This document shows positions 1 through 7,940 of a stretch of DNA of 64,000 nt, piece after piece. Below the pieces are notes generated by a model. It saw only the letters and a program-made list of their open reading frames with translations. It was not told the origin of the DNA and did not search any database. Positions within the stretch are counted from its first letter, which is position 1. Each line of letters opens with the position of its first letter. The stretch lies in NCBI RefSeq assembly GCF_016924665.1, contig NZ_JAFFJT010000014.1, forward strand, positions 248,001 to 312,000. The letters run 5' to 3'. A program made the translations under genes and the position numbers. Source of the stretch: Nocardioides sp. SYSU D00038 (GTDB taxonomy: Bacteria > Actinomycetota > Actinomycetes > Propionibacteriales > Nocardioidaceae).

Positions 1-168
1 CAGCCGCGGACCGCCCCAGTGGCCGGGCAGGGTCGCCGCGACCACCTCGTGGTCGCGGGCCAGGGTCGGCACCACGTCCGACCAGACCTCGTGGCTCAGC
101 ATGAACGGGTGGATCAGCAGCACCGGCTCCCCGGCGCCGGTGTGCACCGACGGCGTGGGCTCGGGCAT
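1..168 (-). CDS. Alpha/beta hydrolase, N-terminal fragment (runs off the left edge)
   Basis: Only the first 56 codons are present. The start is the ATG at 166-168 on the minus strand, and the reading frame is open to the window edge. The visible residues include VLLIHPFMLSHEVW and a following ATLPGHWGG, which match the first strand, oxyanion-hole loop and second strand region of alpha/beta-hydrolase-fold enzymes. The nucleophile, acid and histidine lie outside the window, so the substrate cannot be named. It lies downstream of hsaF on the same strand with an 88-bp gap that holds a tandem repeat and a small hairpin. It may therefore be a separate transcription unit rather than part of the hsa operon. 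It does not resemble the N-terminus of HsaD, the C-C hydrolase of this pathway. Confidence 0.7.
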   Translation of the reverse strand, partial: MPEPTPSVHTGAGEPVLLIHPFMLSHEVWSDVVPTLARDHEVVAATLPGHWGGPRL

Positions 169-202
169 CCGGAGCCAGGGCCGGCGCCGGCGAATCGCCT
201 GC

Positions 203-245
203 GACCGAGTTGTCTGTGACCGAGTTGTCTGTGACACGGTGTCAC
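203..245. repeat. 15-bp perfect tandem duplication followed by a 7-bp inverted repeat
   Basis: GACCGAGTTGTCTGT occurs twice back to back (203-217 and 218-232). It runs into the palindrome GTGACAC-G-GTGTCAC at 231-245. The element sits just downstream of the hsaF stop and upstream of the hydrolase start, both on the minus strand. It could be a weak terminator for hsaF or an operator for the hydrolase. An 11-bp copy of the repeat core recurs at 10316-10326. Confidence 0.6.
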
Positions 246-256
246 GCTAGCGCGGT

Positions 257-1378
257 TCAGCCCACCCGCGCGACCTCGTCCCGGCCCGCGGCGGCGGGCT
301 CGGCGCCGTCGGCCTCCCGGCGCAGCCTCAGCGCGATGTCGATCAGCTGGTCCTCCTGGCCACCGATCAGCTTGCGCCGGCCCGCCTCGAGCAGGATCTT
401 GGCGCCGGAGACGCCGTAGCGCTCCGCCGCGTTGCCGGCGTGCTTGAGGAAGGAGGAGTAGACCCCGGCGTAGCCCATCATCAGCGTCATCCGGTCGAGC
501 CGGCACTCCTCGGGCATCGCGGGCCGGATCACGTCCTCGGAGGCGTCGACGACCTGGAGGAAGTCGACGCCGGTGGTCCAGCCGAGCTTGTCGCAGACAC
601 CGATGAACGCCTCCAGCGGCGTGTTGCCGGCGCCGGCCCCGAAGCGTCGCACCGAGCCGTCGATCTGGGTCGCGCCCGCGCGGGCGGCGATGACGGTGTT
701 GGCGACGCCGAGACCGAGGTTCTCGTGGCCGTGGAAGCCGACGTCGGCCTGGGCGCCGATCTCGGCCACCACCGCGGAGACCCGGTCGGCGGTCTGCTCC
801 ATGATCAGCGCCCCGGCCGAGTCGACGACGTAGACGCACTGGCAGCCGGCGTCGACCATGATCCGGGCCTGCTTGGCCAGCACCTCGGGCGGCTGGGTGT
901 GGCTCATCATCAGGAACCCGACGGTCTCCAACCCCAGCTCGCGGGCCAGGCCGAAGTGCTGGATCGACACGTCGGCCTCGGTGCAGTGGGTCGCGATCCG
1001 GCAGATCTGGCCGCCGTTGTCCTGGGCCGCGCGGATGTCGTCCTTGGTGCCGACGCCCGGGAGCATGAGGAACGCGATCCGGGCCCGCTTGGCGGTCTCG
1101 GCAGCGATCCGGATCAGCTCCTGCTCGGGCGTGCGCGAGAAGCCGTAGTTGAACGACGACCCGCCCAGCCCGTCGCCGTGGGTGACCTCGATGACCGGGA
1201 TGCCGGACGCGTCGAGGGCCTCGACGATGTCGTGCACCTCCTGGGCGGTGAACTGGTGCCGCTTGTGGTGCGACCCGTCTCGCAGGCAGGTGTCGGTGAG
1301 GCGGAGGTCGAGCCGACCCCACGGCTCCTCGCCGTGGGTGCCGGACCAGGTGCGCTCGAGTGCGTTGGGATCGGTCAT
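257..1378 (-). CDS. hsaF: 4-hydroxy-2-oxovalerate aldolase HsaF
   Basis: A DRE-TIM metallolyase that splits 4-hydroxy-2-oxoacids from cholesterol rings A/B into pyruvate and an aldehyde. The aldehyde is channelled to HsaG. The signature [12 protein letters not shown] (about residues 27-38) carries the DRE-type Arg-Asp pair and catalytic His. The metal-binding HxH is in GFHGHENLG. The start is the ATG at 1376-1378, one base after the hsaG stop; an 11-residue upstream extension to 1411 would run into hsaG. The length of 373 residues is slightly longer than the roughly 340-350 usual for the DmpG/HsaF family because of an extra N-terminus. It is the last gene of the hsaE-hsaG-hsaF operon, the same order as Rv3536c-Rv3534c in M. 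tuberculosis. Confidence 0.93.
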   Translation of the reverse strand: MTDPNALERTWSGTHGEEPWGRLDLRLTDTCLRDGSHHKRHQFTAQEVHDIVEALDASGIPVIEVTHGDGLGGSSFNYGFSRTPEQELIRIAAETAKRARIAFLMLPGVGTKDDIRAAQDNGGQICRIATHCTEADVSIQHFGLARELGLETVGFLMMSHTQPPEVLAKQARIMVDAGCQCVYVVDSAGALIMEQTADRVSAVVAEIGAQADVGFHGHENLGLGVANTVIAARAGATQIDGSVRRFGAGAGNTPLEAFIGVCDKLGWTTGVDFLQVVDASEDVIRPAMPEECRLDRMTLMMGYAGVYSSFLKHAGNAAERYGVSGAKILLEAGRRKLIGGQEDQLIDIALRLRREADGAEPAAAGRDEVARVG

Positions 1379-1379
1379 G

Positions 1380-2306
1380 TCAGCGGCCCTCGCTTGCCAT
1401 CGATCGAGCAATGTTCTCGCCGACCCGGGCGGCGGCGGCGGTCATGATGTCGAGGTTCCCGGAGTAGGGCGGCAGGTAGTCGCCCGCGCCCTCGACCTCG
1501 ACGAAGATCGAGACCTTGGTCTGGCCCCGGGTGGCCGCCGACGGCTCGTCGACCTGCGGCTCCTGCAGCAGCCGGTAGCCCGGCACGTACTCCTGGACCG
1601 CCCGCTCCATCTCCAGCACCGACGCCACGATCGCATCGGTGTCGGCGTCGGGGGGCACGGCGCAGAAGATCGTGTCGCGCATGATCATCGGCGGCTCGGC
1701 GGGGTTGAGGATGATGATCGCCTTGCCGTGCGCGGCCCCGCCGATGGTCTCGACGCCCGCGGCGGTGGTGCGCGTGAACTCGTCGATGTTGGCGCGGGTG
1801 CCGGGGCCGGCCGAGACCGACGAGACCGACGCCACGATCTCGGCGTACGACACGCCGCCGTAGGGCTGCGCGGCCCGCGACACCGCCGCGACCATCGGGA
1901 TGGTGGCCTGCCCGCCGCAGGTGATCATGTTGACGTTCATCGCGCCGACGTGCTCCTCGCCGTTGACCGGCGGGATCACGGCCGGCCCGACCGAGGCCGG
2001 GGTGAGGTCGACCGCGCGGATGCCGGCCTCCTCGTAGCGGGGCGCGTACTCGCGGTGCACGTAGGCCGAGGTCGCCTCGAAGATCAGGTCGGGCAGCTCG
2101 TCCTGCTTCAGCAGCCAGTCGACCCCCTCGTGGGAGGCCACCAGGCCCCGCTCGGTGGCCAGCCGCAGCCCCTCCGACGAGGGGTCGACCCCGATCATCC
2201 AGCGCGGCTCGATGCTCCCGCCGTTCTCGGCCGAGCGCAGCAGCTTGTACATGAGGTCGGTCCCGATGTTGCCGGGACCGACGATCGCGGCGGTCTTCCT
2301 TGCCAT
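1380..2306 (-). CDS. hsaG: Acylating acetaldehyde/propanal dehydrogenase HsaG
   Basis: Oxidises the aldehyde released by HsaF to acyl-CoA with NAD+ and CoA, acting in a channelling complex with it. The 308 residues show an N-terminal Rossmann motif [13 protein letters not shown] (residues 6-18) and the conserved catalytic cysteine in [12 protein letters not shown] (about residues 125-136). A C-terminal dimerisation region contains [13 protein letters not shown]. The start ATG at 2304-2306 has a GAGGAG ribosome site a few bases upstream. It follows hsaE by 16 bp and precedes hsaF by one base, so the three genes are almost certainly one transcript driven from the KstR-controlled promoter at about 3130. 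The pairing and the sequence make the assignment secure. The exact aldehyde (propanal for the steroid pathway) is inferred from context. Confidence 0.94.
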   Translation of the reverse strand: MARKTAAIVGPGNIGTDLMYKLLRSAENGGSIEPRWMIGVDPSSEGLRLATERGLVASHEGVDWLLKQDELPDLIFEATSAYVHREYAPRYEEAGIRAVDLTPASVGPAVIPPVNGEEHVGAMNVNMITCGGQATIPMVAAVSRAAQPYGGVSYAEIVASVSSVSAGPGTRANIDEFTRTTAAGVETIGGAAHGKAIIILNPAEPPMIMRDTIFCAVPPDADTDAIVASVLEMERAVQEYVPGYRLLQEPQVDEPSAATRGQTKVSIFVEVEGAGDYLPPYSGNLDIMTAAAARVGENIARSMASEGR

Positions 2307-2322
2307 CTCTGCTCCTCGGGCT

Positions 2323-3120
2323 TCAGTCCACGAATCGGGCGGTCAGGGTGTCGAACCCGCTGATGGAGGCCTCTACGACGTCGCCGGCGCCGAACGGCAC
2401 GAACGGGCCCAGGGCCCCGGACAGCACGAGGTGCCCAGCGCGCAGCGGGTCGCCGAAGCGGTGCGCCTGCACGGCCAGCCAGCGCAGCGCCTCGAGCGGG
2501 TCGCCCAGGCACGCGGCGCCGGTGCCGCTGGAGCGCTCCTCGCCGTTGATCCGCAGCGACATCGCCACCTCGCGCGGCTCCACCTCGTCGAGGGAGCGCG
2601 CGTCGCTGCCGACGACGTAGAGCCCGCTGGAGGCGTTGTCGGCCACGGTGTCGGTGAAGCCGATGTCCCAGTCGGCGATGCGGGAGTCGACGATCTCCAG
2701 GGCCGGCAGCGCGACCTCGACGGCGTCGCGGACCGCGGCCAGGGTGATGTCAGCCTCGTCGCCGGGGTCGACGTCGGAGGCCAGCACGAAGGCGACCTCG
2801 GCCTCGACCCGCGGCTGCACCAGGCGGACCATCGACACCGGGTCGTCGCGGCTGACGTCCATCTCGTCGAGCAGGTAGCCGAAGTCGGGCTGGTCGACGC
2901 CCAGCTGCTGCTGCACCGCCACCGACGTCGCACCGATCTTGCGCCCCACCACGCTCGCTCCGGCGGCCAGCCGGGCCTGCACCAGCCCCTGCTGCACGGC
3001 GTACGCCGCGGCTAGGTCGTCGGTGCCGATCAGGTCGCGCACGGGCGGGCAGGGCACCCGCGTCTCCAGCGCGTCGGCCAGGCGCGCGACGGCGGCCGCG
3101 ACGGCGTCATCCGAGGTCAC
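2323..3120 (-). CDS. hsaE: 2-hydroxypenta-2,4-dienoate (2-hydroxyhexa-2,4-dienoate) hydratase HsaE
   Basis: Hydrates the 2-hydroxydienoate produced by ring A/B cleavage to 4-hydroxy-2-oxoacid for HsaF. The 265 residues show the fumarylacetoacetase-like hydratase pattern, including metal-ligand glutamates in [12 protein letters not shown] and the GRKIGATS block. The open frame extends far upstream, to 3324, but that part is low-complexity antisense of kstD. The real start is the GTG at 3118-3120. A TAGTAT -10 box (3128-3133, minus strand) lies 7 bases before it, which fits a leaderless transcript. The KstR operator at 3132-3145 overlaps that -10. First gene of hsaEGF, divergent from kstD, as in M. 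tuberculosis Rv3536c/Rv3537. Confidence 0.92.
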   Translation of the reverse strand: MTSDDAVAAAVARLADALETRVPCPPVRDLIGTDDLAAAYAVQQGLVQARLAAGASVVGRKIGATSVAVQQQLGVDQPDFGYLLDEMDVSRDDPVSMVRLVQPRVEAEVAFVLASDVDPGDEADITLAAVRDAVEVALPALEIVDSRIADWDIGFTDTVADNASSGLYVVGSDARSLDEVEPREVAMSLRINGEERSSGTGAACLGDPLEALRWLAVQAHRFGDPLRAGHLVLSGALGPFVPFGAGDVVEASISGFDTLTARFVD

Positions 3121-3131
3121 GTCACCGATAC

Positions 3132-3145
3132 TAGAACCTGTTACA
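3132..3145. promoter_or_regulatory. KstR operator between hsaE and kstD
   Basis: TAGAACCTGTTACA matches TNNAACNNGTTNNA exactly. It overlaps the -10 boxes of both divergent promoters, TAGTAT for hsaE (3128-3133, minus) and TACAGT for kstD (3142-3147, plus). One repressor dimer could therefore block both directions. The motif is established for mycobacterial and rhodococcal KstR; binding here is inferred. Confidence 0.85.
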
Positions 3146-3155
3146 GTTTCGCGCC

Positions 3156-4865
3156 ATGACGGGTCATGCAGGAGCGGCTGCCCCGGCGGCGCTGCCGGCC
3201 GAGGTCGACGTGGTCGTGGTGGGCGCCGGCGCCGCCGGGATGAGCGCCGCCCTGGCCGCCGACGCCCGCGGCCTGGAGACCGTGCTGCTCGAGAAGAGCG
3301 GCTACTTCGGCGGCTCGACCGCACGCAGCGGCGGCGGCGTCTGGATCCCGGGCAACTACGCGCTGGTCGAGGCCGGCCAGGCCGACGACCCCGAGGAGAG
3401 CAAGCGCTACCTCGACTCGATCGTGGGCGACGACGTGCCCAAGGTCCGCCGCGACACCTACGTCGACCGCGGCCCCGAGGCGCTGGAGTTCGTGCGCGAC
3501 CACACGCCGCTGCGGTTCACCTGGGTGCCGCAGTACGCCGACTACCACCCCGAGGCGCCCGGCGGCCGCGCTGCCGGCCGCTCGTGCGAGCCGGTGCCCC
3601 TCGACGCCAGCTTCCTGGGCGCCGAGCTCGACCGGCTGCACCCGCAGTACACCAAGGCGCCGGCGAACATGATCGTGACCCAGGCCGACTTCCGGAAGAT
3701 CAGCCTCGGCCTGCGCACCCTGCGCGGCCCGGTGACGATGGTGCGGGTGCTGCTGCGGCGGATCTGGGCCGGCCTGCGTCGGCGGCGGATGTTCGCAATG
3801 GGCAACGCCATCGCGATCGGGCTGCGCAAGGGGATGATCGACGCCGGCGTTCCGCTGCACTACGACACCGAGCTGACCGGGCTGCTGCTCGAGGACGGTC
3901 GGGTGACCGGGGTGCGGGTGCTGCACGACGGGGTGGAGTCGACCGTGCGCGCCCGGCGCGGCGTGGTGCTCGGCAGCGGCGGCTTCGAGCGCAACCTCGA
4001 GATGCGCGAGAAGTACCAGCCCCAGCCGACGTCGGTGGAGTGGACGACCGGCTCGCAGTTCAACACCGGCGGCGGCATCCTGGCCGGGATCGCCGCGGGC
4101 GCCCAGACCGACCTGCTCGACGACTCCTGGTGGGGGCCGACGATCCCGCTGCCGAGCGGCCCCTGGTTCTGCCTGGCCGAGCGCAACCTGCCGGGCTCGA
4201 TCATCGTCAACCAGGCCGGCCGCCGCTACATGAACGAGGCGCTGCCCTACGTCGAGGCGGTGCACGAGATGTACAAGGGCGAGGCCACCGGTGTCGGCCA
4301 CGTGCCGAGCTGGATGATCATCGACCAGCGCTACCGCGACCGCTACCTCTTCGCGGGCCTGTTCCCGCGCCAGCCGTTCCCGGGCCGCTGGTACAAGCAC
4401 GGCACCATCCGCAGAGCCTCGACCCTGGCCGGGCTGGCCGAGGAGATCGGGGTGCCGCCGGAGGCGCTGACCGAGACGGTCGAGCGGTTCAACGGCTTCG
4501 CCCGCACCGGCACCGACGAGGACTTCCACCGCGGCGAGAGCGCCTACGACAAGTACTACTCCGACCCCACGGTCAAGCCGAACCCGTCGCTGCACACCAT
4601 CGACAAGGGTCCGTTCTACGCCGTCAAGATCGTCCCCGGCGACCTCGGCACCAAGGGCGGCCTGGTCACCGACGAGCGGGCCCGGGTGGTGCGTCCCGAC
4701 GGGTCGGTCATCCCCGGCCTCTACGCCGCCGGCAACGTGTCGTCGGCGGTGATGGGTCACACCTACGCCGGCCCCGGCGCGACCATCGGCCCCGCGATCG
4801 TGTTCGGCTACCTCGCCGCCGAGGACCTCGCCGAGGACCGTGCCGAGGACCGGGCCCCGGCCTGA
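3156..4865 (+). CDS. kstD: 3-ketosteroid delta1-dehydrogenase KstD
   Basis: FAD enzyme that introduces the C1-C2 double bond into 3-keto-4-ene steroids, the step that commits rings A/B to opening. The 569 residues begin with a dinucleotide-binding motif, VVVVGAGAAGMSAAL (about 19-33). The KstD family blocks GGSTARSGGGVWIP (about 47-60), GSGGFERN, a C-terminal PFYAVKIVPGDLGTKGG (486-502) with a conserved Tyr, and the FAD-closing GNVSSAVMGHTYAGPGATIGP all follow. The ATG at 3156 lies 8 bases after a TACAGT -10 box that overlaps the KstR site, so the message may be leaderless. The C-terminal tail (EDLAEDRAEDRAPA) is an acidic extension. The neighbours hsaE and the hsd4B-like gene match the Rv3536c-Rv3538 arrangement. 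Delta4-dehydrogenase activity is a less likely alternative. Confidence 0.93.
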   Translation: MTGHAGAAAPAALPAEVDVVVVGAGAAGMSAALAADARGLETVLLEKSGYFGGSTARSGGGVWIPGNYALVEAGQADDPEESKRYLDSIVGDDVPKVRRDTYVDRGPEALEFVRDHTPLRFTWVPQYADYHPEAPGGRAAGRSCEPVPLDASFLGAELDRLHPQYTKAPANMIVTQADFRKISLGLRTLRGPVTMVRVLLRRIWAGLRRRRMFAMGNAIAIGLRKGMIDAGVPLHYDTELTGLLLEDGRVTGVRVLHDGVESTVRARRGVVLGSGGFERNLEMREKYQPQPTSVEWTTGSQFNTGGGILAGIAAGAQTDLLDDSWWGPTIPLPSGPWFCLAERNLPGSIIVNQAGRRYMNEALPYVEAVHEMYKGEATGVGHVPSWMIIDQRYRDRYLFAGLFPRQPFPGRWYKHGTIRRASTLAGLAEEIGVPPEALTETVERFNGFARTGTDEDFHRGESAYDKYYSDPTVKPNPSLHTIDKGPFYAVKIVPGDLGTKGGLVTDERARVVRPDGSVIPGLYAAGNVSSAVMGHTYAGPGATIGPAIVFGYLAAEDLAEDRAEDRAPA

Positions 4866-4936
4866 GCCGCCGCCCGCGTCCGATCCGGGCGTCCGATCCG
4901 AGCGTCCGAGCCCCGCCCCTCCGAAGGAGCCCCACG

Positions 4937-5815
4937 TTGCCCATCGACCCGTCCGTGGCCATCGGTGCCCACGTCGGCACCCGCGAGTTCTCGTGGACCG
5001 AGAGCGACGTGCTGCTCTACCACCTGGGCATCGGTGCCGGCTCCCGCCCCGGCGACCACACCTCCCCCGCGGCGCTGCGCTACACCCTCGACGGGCCCGA
5101 CCTCCAGGTGCTGCCGTCGTTCGGAGTCGTGGTGCCGACCTTCCACGAGACCGACCCGCCGCCGCTGGACCTGCCCGGCTGCGACATCGACCTGGCCCAG
5201 GTCGTGCACGGCTCCCAGTCGATCCGGGTGGCCGGGCCGCTGCCGACGTCGGGCACCGCCACCCTGGCCACCACGCTCACCGACGTGTGGGACAAGGGCA
5301 AGGCGGCGGTGATCTGGCAGGAGGGCGTCGCCACCGACGCCTCCGGGCGCGAGCTGTGGCGGGTGCGGTCCTCGATCTTCGTGCGCGGCGAGGGCGGCTG
5401 GGGCGGTGAGCGCGGCGGCTCCGAGCCGGTCGTGCTGCCCGACCGGGCGCCCGACCTGGAGGCGTCGTACGCCGTGACCCCGCAGCAGGCGCTGCTGTAC
5501 CGGCTCTGCGGCGACCGCAACCCGCTGCACGCCGACCCGGCGTTCGCCGCCGGCGCCGGTTTCCCGGCCCCGATCCTGCACGGCCTGTGCTCCTACGGCG
5601 TCGTGCTCCGCGAGCTGACCGACGGGTTGCTGGCCGGTGACGCGACCCGGATCGCGGGCTTCGGCGGCCGGTTCTCCGGCGTGGTGTTCCCGGGCGAGAC
5701 CATCGCGGTGCGCGGGTGGCTCGAGGACGGTCGGGTGGTCGCGGCCGCCACCATCGCCGGTGGCGGGCGCGACGGCTCCCCCGTGCTGTCCGACGTGGTG
5801 CTCGACCTGGCCTGA
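4937..5815 (+). CDS. (R)-specific 2-enoyl-CoA hydratase, double hot-dog MaoC type (Rv3538/Hsd4B hydratase-like)
   Basis: Closely matches the M. tuberculosis Rv3538 (hsd4B) family, proposed to hydrate enoyl-CoA intermediates of the sterol side chain. The 292 residues contain an N-terminal degenerate hot-dog half and a C-terminal half. The C-terminal half carries the R-hydratase signature YRLCGDRNPLHADP (about 192-205) with catalytic Asp and His, then PILHGLCSYG. The start is a TTG at 4937-4939, the first frame-matching codon after a GAAGGAG ribosome site at 4923-4929; LPIDPSVAIGAHVG then aligns with the family N-terminus. The 71-bp gap after kstD and shared strand suggest one KstR-controlled transcript. 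Rare TTG initiation may lower its translation. The dehydrogenase activity implied by the name hsd4B is not visible. Confidence 0.85.
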   Translation: MPIDPSVAIGAHVGTREFSWTESDVLLYHLGIGAGSRPGDHTSPAALRYTLDGPDLQVLPSFGVVVPTFHETDPPPLDLPGCDIDLAQVVHGSQSIRVAGPLPTSGTATLATTLTDVWDKGKAAVIWQEGVATDASGRELWRVRSSIFVRGEGGWGGERGGSEPVVLPDRAPDLEASYAVTPQQALLYRLCGDRNPLHADPAFAAGAGFPAPILHGLCSYGVVLRELTDGLLAGDATRIAGFGGRFSGVVFPGETIAVRGWLEDGRVVAAATIAGGGRDGSPVLSDVVLDLA

Positions 5816-5839
5816 CCCGGCGGACCGGGGCCGGTCAGG
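5811..5839. terminator. Bidirectional hairpin between converging genes
   Basis: CCTGACC at 5811-5817 pairs with GGTCAGG at 5833-5839, with further CGG/CCG pairing inside. It overlaps the ends of both converging genes (stop codons at 5815 and 5835). Confidence 0.45.
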
Positions 5840-6791
5840 GCGACCCCGCGGCGGCGGCGTAGCGCGCCGCCAGCACCCGGAGCCGGTCGCGGAGCTCCGG
5901 GGGGTCCTCGACCACCAGGTCGAGGTCGAGTCGGGTCAGCCAGCCGACGAGGTCGTCGAGGGAGTCGCTGCCGGTCTCGAGCCGGCAGCTGCCGTCGTCG
6001 AGCCCGGTGAGCAGCCCGGCCTCGGGCGGCACCCGCTCCCCCACCACGTCGAGCGGCGCCAGCAGGCGCACGCTGGCGTGGTGGCGCCACTGGGTCTGCC
6101 CGACGCCGCGCACCACCCGGGTCGCGGCGTCCTCCGGCAGCTCGCGGGGCGCGAACCTCGGGCCGGTCGGCAGGCTCGGCCGCACCCGGTCGAGGCGGAA
6201 GGTGCGCCAGTCGTCGCGGTCGCGGTCCCAGCCGAGCAGGTACCAGCGCCGCCCCGTGTAGACCAGCCGGTGCGGCTCCACCAGCCGCCGAGACGGGTCG
6301 CCGTCGCGGGTGGCGTAGGCGAAGCGCAGGCACTCGTGGTCGCGGACGGCGCCCGCCGCCGCGGCGAGCACGTCGACGTCGACGCTCGGACCGGCCCCGG
6401 TCGCCGAGACCGTGGCGGCGGCGACGGTGTCGACCCGGTGGCGCAGCCGGGCGGGCAGCAGCTGGCGCAGCTTGGCCAGCGCCCGCACGGAGGTCTCCTC
6501 CAGCCCCGCCACCGACCCCGCGGCCGCGGCGGCCAGCCCCACGCCGACGGCGACGGCCTCCTCGTCGTCGAGCAGCAGCGGCGGCACCGCCGCGCCCGGG
6601 GCGAGCCGGTAGCCGCCGGCGACACCGCGCGCCGAGCGCACCTCGTAGCCCAGCAGGCGCAGCCGCTCCACGTCGTTGCGCACCGTGCGGGTGGTCACGC
6701 CCAGGCGCTCTGCCAGCTCGGCCCCGGCCCAGTCGCGCCGGGTCTGGAGCAGCGACAGCAGGCGCAGCAGCCGTACGGAGGTGTCGAGCAC
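5835..6791 (-). CDS. HTH and WYL domain transcriptional regulator
   Basis: A YafY/DeoR-like regulator. The N-terminal winged helix (residues about 1-60) shows LRLLSLLQTRRDWAG followed by ELAERLGVTTRTVRNDVERL. The central WYL ligand-sensing domain carries LVYTGRRWYLLGWDRDRDDW (about residues 177-196). A WCX-type C-terminus follows. GTG at 6789-6791 (VLDTSVRLL) is chosen; a 14-residue longer frame exists but would cover the 23-bp palindrome at 6811-6833, a likely operator. The gene is divergent from the VOC/YdeI pair, so it probably controls that pair and itself. The ligand is unknown. It does not look like part of the steroid regulon and has no KstR box. Confidence 0.86.
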   Translation of the reverse strand: MLDTSVRLLRLLSLLQTRRDWAGAELAERLGVTTRTVRNDVERLRLLGYEVRSARGVAGGYRLAPGAAVPPLLLDDEEAVAVGVGLAAAAAGSVAGLEETSVRALAKLRQLLPARLRHRVDTVAAATVSATGAGPSVDVDVLAAAAGAVRDHECLRFAYATRDGDPSRRLVEPHRLVYTGRRWYLLGWDRDRDDWRTFRLDRVRPSLPTGPRFAPRELPEDAATRVVRGVGQTQWRHHASVRLLAPLDVVGERVPPEAGLLTGLDDGSCRLETGSDSLDDLVGWLTRLDLDLVVEDPPELRDRLRVLAARYAAAAGSP

Positions 6792-6810
6792 ATGCCGATC
6801 CTGCCACCGA

Positions 6811-6833
6811 TTGCGGAACCGCACGTTCCGCAA
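6811..6833. promoter_or_regulatory. Perfect 9-bp inverted repeat, putative operator of the WYL regulator
   Basis: TTGCGGAAC at 6811-6819 and GTTCCGCAA at 6825-6833 are exact inverted copies separated by five bases. The site lies in the 93-bp divergent region between the WYL regulator and the VOC gene, where an autoregulatory operator is expected. Confidence 0.6.
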
Positions 6834-6884
6834 GCACCCCTAGCGTGCGGAGCACACCATCCCCACCACACGAGAGGCACCCTG

Positions 6885-7322
6885 ATGACCCTGCGCGGCT
6901 TCGCCACCCTCAACCACTGGGCAGACGACGTCCCGGCCGCCGTCGACTGGTACGCCGAGCTGCTCGGCGTCGCGCCGTACTTCCAGCGCCCGGGGCCCGA
7001 CGGGCGTCCGGCGTACGTCGAGTTCCGCGTCGGCGACCTGGAGGCCGAGCTCGGCATCGTCGACGCCCGGTTCCGGCCGGCCGGCGCATCGCCGGGCACC
7101 GGCGGTCCCCTGGTCTACTGGCACGTCGACGACCTCGCCGGCACGGTCGACCGGCTGCTGGCGCTGGGCGCGACGCTCCACGAGCCGGTGACCCCGCGCG
7201 GTGACACCGGCTTCGTGACCGCCTCGGTCGTCGACCCGTGGGGCAACGTGCTCGGCGTGATGGCGAACCCCCACTACGTCCAGGTGATCGAGGCGGTCGG
7301 GCGCTACGAGGGGGCGCGATGA
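6885..7322 (+). CDS. VOC family (glyoxalase-like) protein
   Basis: A 145-residue vicinal-oxygen-chelate protein. It starts TLRGFATLNHWADDVPAAVDWY, the typical first beta-alpha-beta unit, has LVYWHVDDLAGTVDRLLALGA in the second unit and ends with VVDPWGNVLGVMANPHY. The last part is the usual VOC motif in which a Glu or Asn coordinates metal. The residues are too generic to name a substrate; glyoxalase, bleomycin-type binding and dioxygenase roles are all possible. ATG at 6885 is chosen; a GAGAGG ribosome site lies about 10 bases upstream. Its stop overlaps the next start (ATGA at 7319-7322), so the two genes are co-translated. The pair is divergent from the WYL regulator that probably controls it. 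Confidence 0.82.
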   Translation: MTLRGFATLNHWADDVPAAVDWYAELLGVAPYFQRPGPDGRPAYVEFRVGDLEAELGIVDARFRPAGASPGTGGPLVYWHVDDLAGTVDRLLALGATLHEPVTPRGDTGFVTASVVDPWGNVLGVMANPHYVQVIEAVGRYEGAR

Positions 7323-7882
7323 CGACCCCGGAGGTGCTCGACCTGCCCGACGCGACGGCCTGGGAGGCGTGGCTCGAGCGCCACCACGCCGAGCGCCCCG
7401 AGGCGTGGCTGCGGATCGCCAAGCGCGGCCGCGGGCACGTCTCGCTCTCCATCTCCGACGCGCTCGACGGCGCACTGTGCTTCGGCTGGATCGACGGGCA
7501 GCGCCGGGCGCTCGACGAGGTGTCCTACCTCCAGCGCTACTGCCCCCGGCGACCGCGGAGCACCTGGTCGCAGGTCAACGTCGAGAAGGTCGAGGCCCTG
7601 GTCGCGGCCGGCCGGCTGCGACCCGCCGGGCTCGCCGAGGTCGAGCGGGCCCAGGCCGACGGACGCTGGGCGGCGGCGTACGAGCGGCAGGCCACGGCCA
7701 CCACGCCGCCCGACCTGGCCGCCGCCCTCGACGCCAGCCCCGCCGCCCGCACGGCGTACGACGCGCTCGGGCGCTCGGAGCGCTACGCCGTCGCCCTCCC
7801 CGTGCTCCGCGCCGTCGGCGAGGCGGCCCGCGCCCGTGCCGTCACCCGCGCGGTGACCCGGCTGACCGACGCGGCCCGGTAG
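7319..7882 (+). CDS. YdeI/OmpD-associated family protein
   Basis: The 187 residues match the bacteriocin-protection YdeI family: WLRIAKRGRGHVSLSISDAL, CFGWIDGQRRALD, and YLQRYCPRRPRSTWSQVN (about residues 35-95), followed by a helical C-terminus. The family's role is poorly defined, with stress and antimicrobial-peptide tolerance reported for some members. The ATG overlaps the preceding stop by four bases, so it is coupled to the VOC gene. Its TAG stop codon is built from the left arm of the long hairpin at 7878-7940. Confidence 0.82.
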   Translation: MTTPEVLDLPDATAWEAWLERHHAERPEAWLRIAKRGRGHVSLSISDALDGALCFGWIDGQRRALDEVSYLQRYCPRRPRSTWSQVNVEKVEALVAAGRLRPAGLAEVERAQADGRWAAAYERQATATTPPDLAAALDASPAARTAYDALGRSERYAVALPVLRAVGEAARARAVTRAVTRLTDAAR

Positions 7883-7940
7883 TCCGTGACGTTTCGGCCC
7901 CTCCGCGGCCCGATCAGGGGCCCGAACGTCACGGACTACC
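7878..7940. terminator. Long imperfect hairpin between converging genes, supplying both stop codons
   Basis: GGTAGTCCGTGACGTTTCGG (7878-7897) pairs with CCGAACGTCACGGACTACC (7922-7940), with a single bulged base. The TAG at 7880-7882 ends the YdeI gene. The complementary CTA at 7936-7938 is the TAG stop of the opposing gene. It is likely a bidirectional terminator and one of a family of similar hairpins (see 19571-19633 and 57284-57348). Confidence 0.7.

Noticed and set aside
1379..1411. A start for hsaF 33 bases upstream
   Set aside because: It lies inside hsaG, while ATG at 1378 directly follows the hsaG stop.
3121..3324. A 68-residue N-terminal extension of hsaE
   Set aside because: It is antisense to kstD, basic and repetitive, and would include the KstR box and promoter.
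2939..5815. A 958-codon open frame on the plus strand covering kstD
   Set aside because: Most of it is an Arg/Pro-rich shadow of kstD. Only its last 293 codons, from the TTG at 4937, have family sequence and a ribosome site.
6811..6833. KstR operator in the WYL divergent region
   Set aside because: AAC and GTT are separated by five bases instead of two, and the neighbours are unrelated to sterol use.
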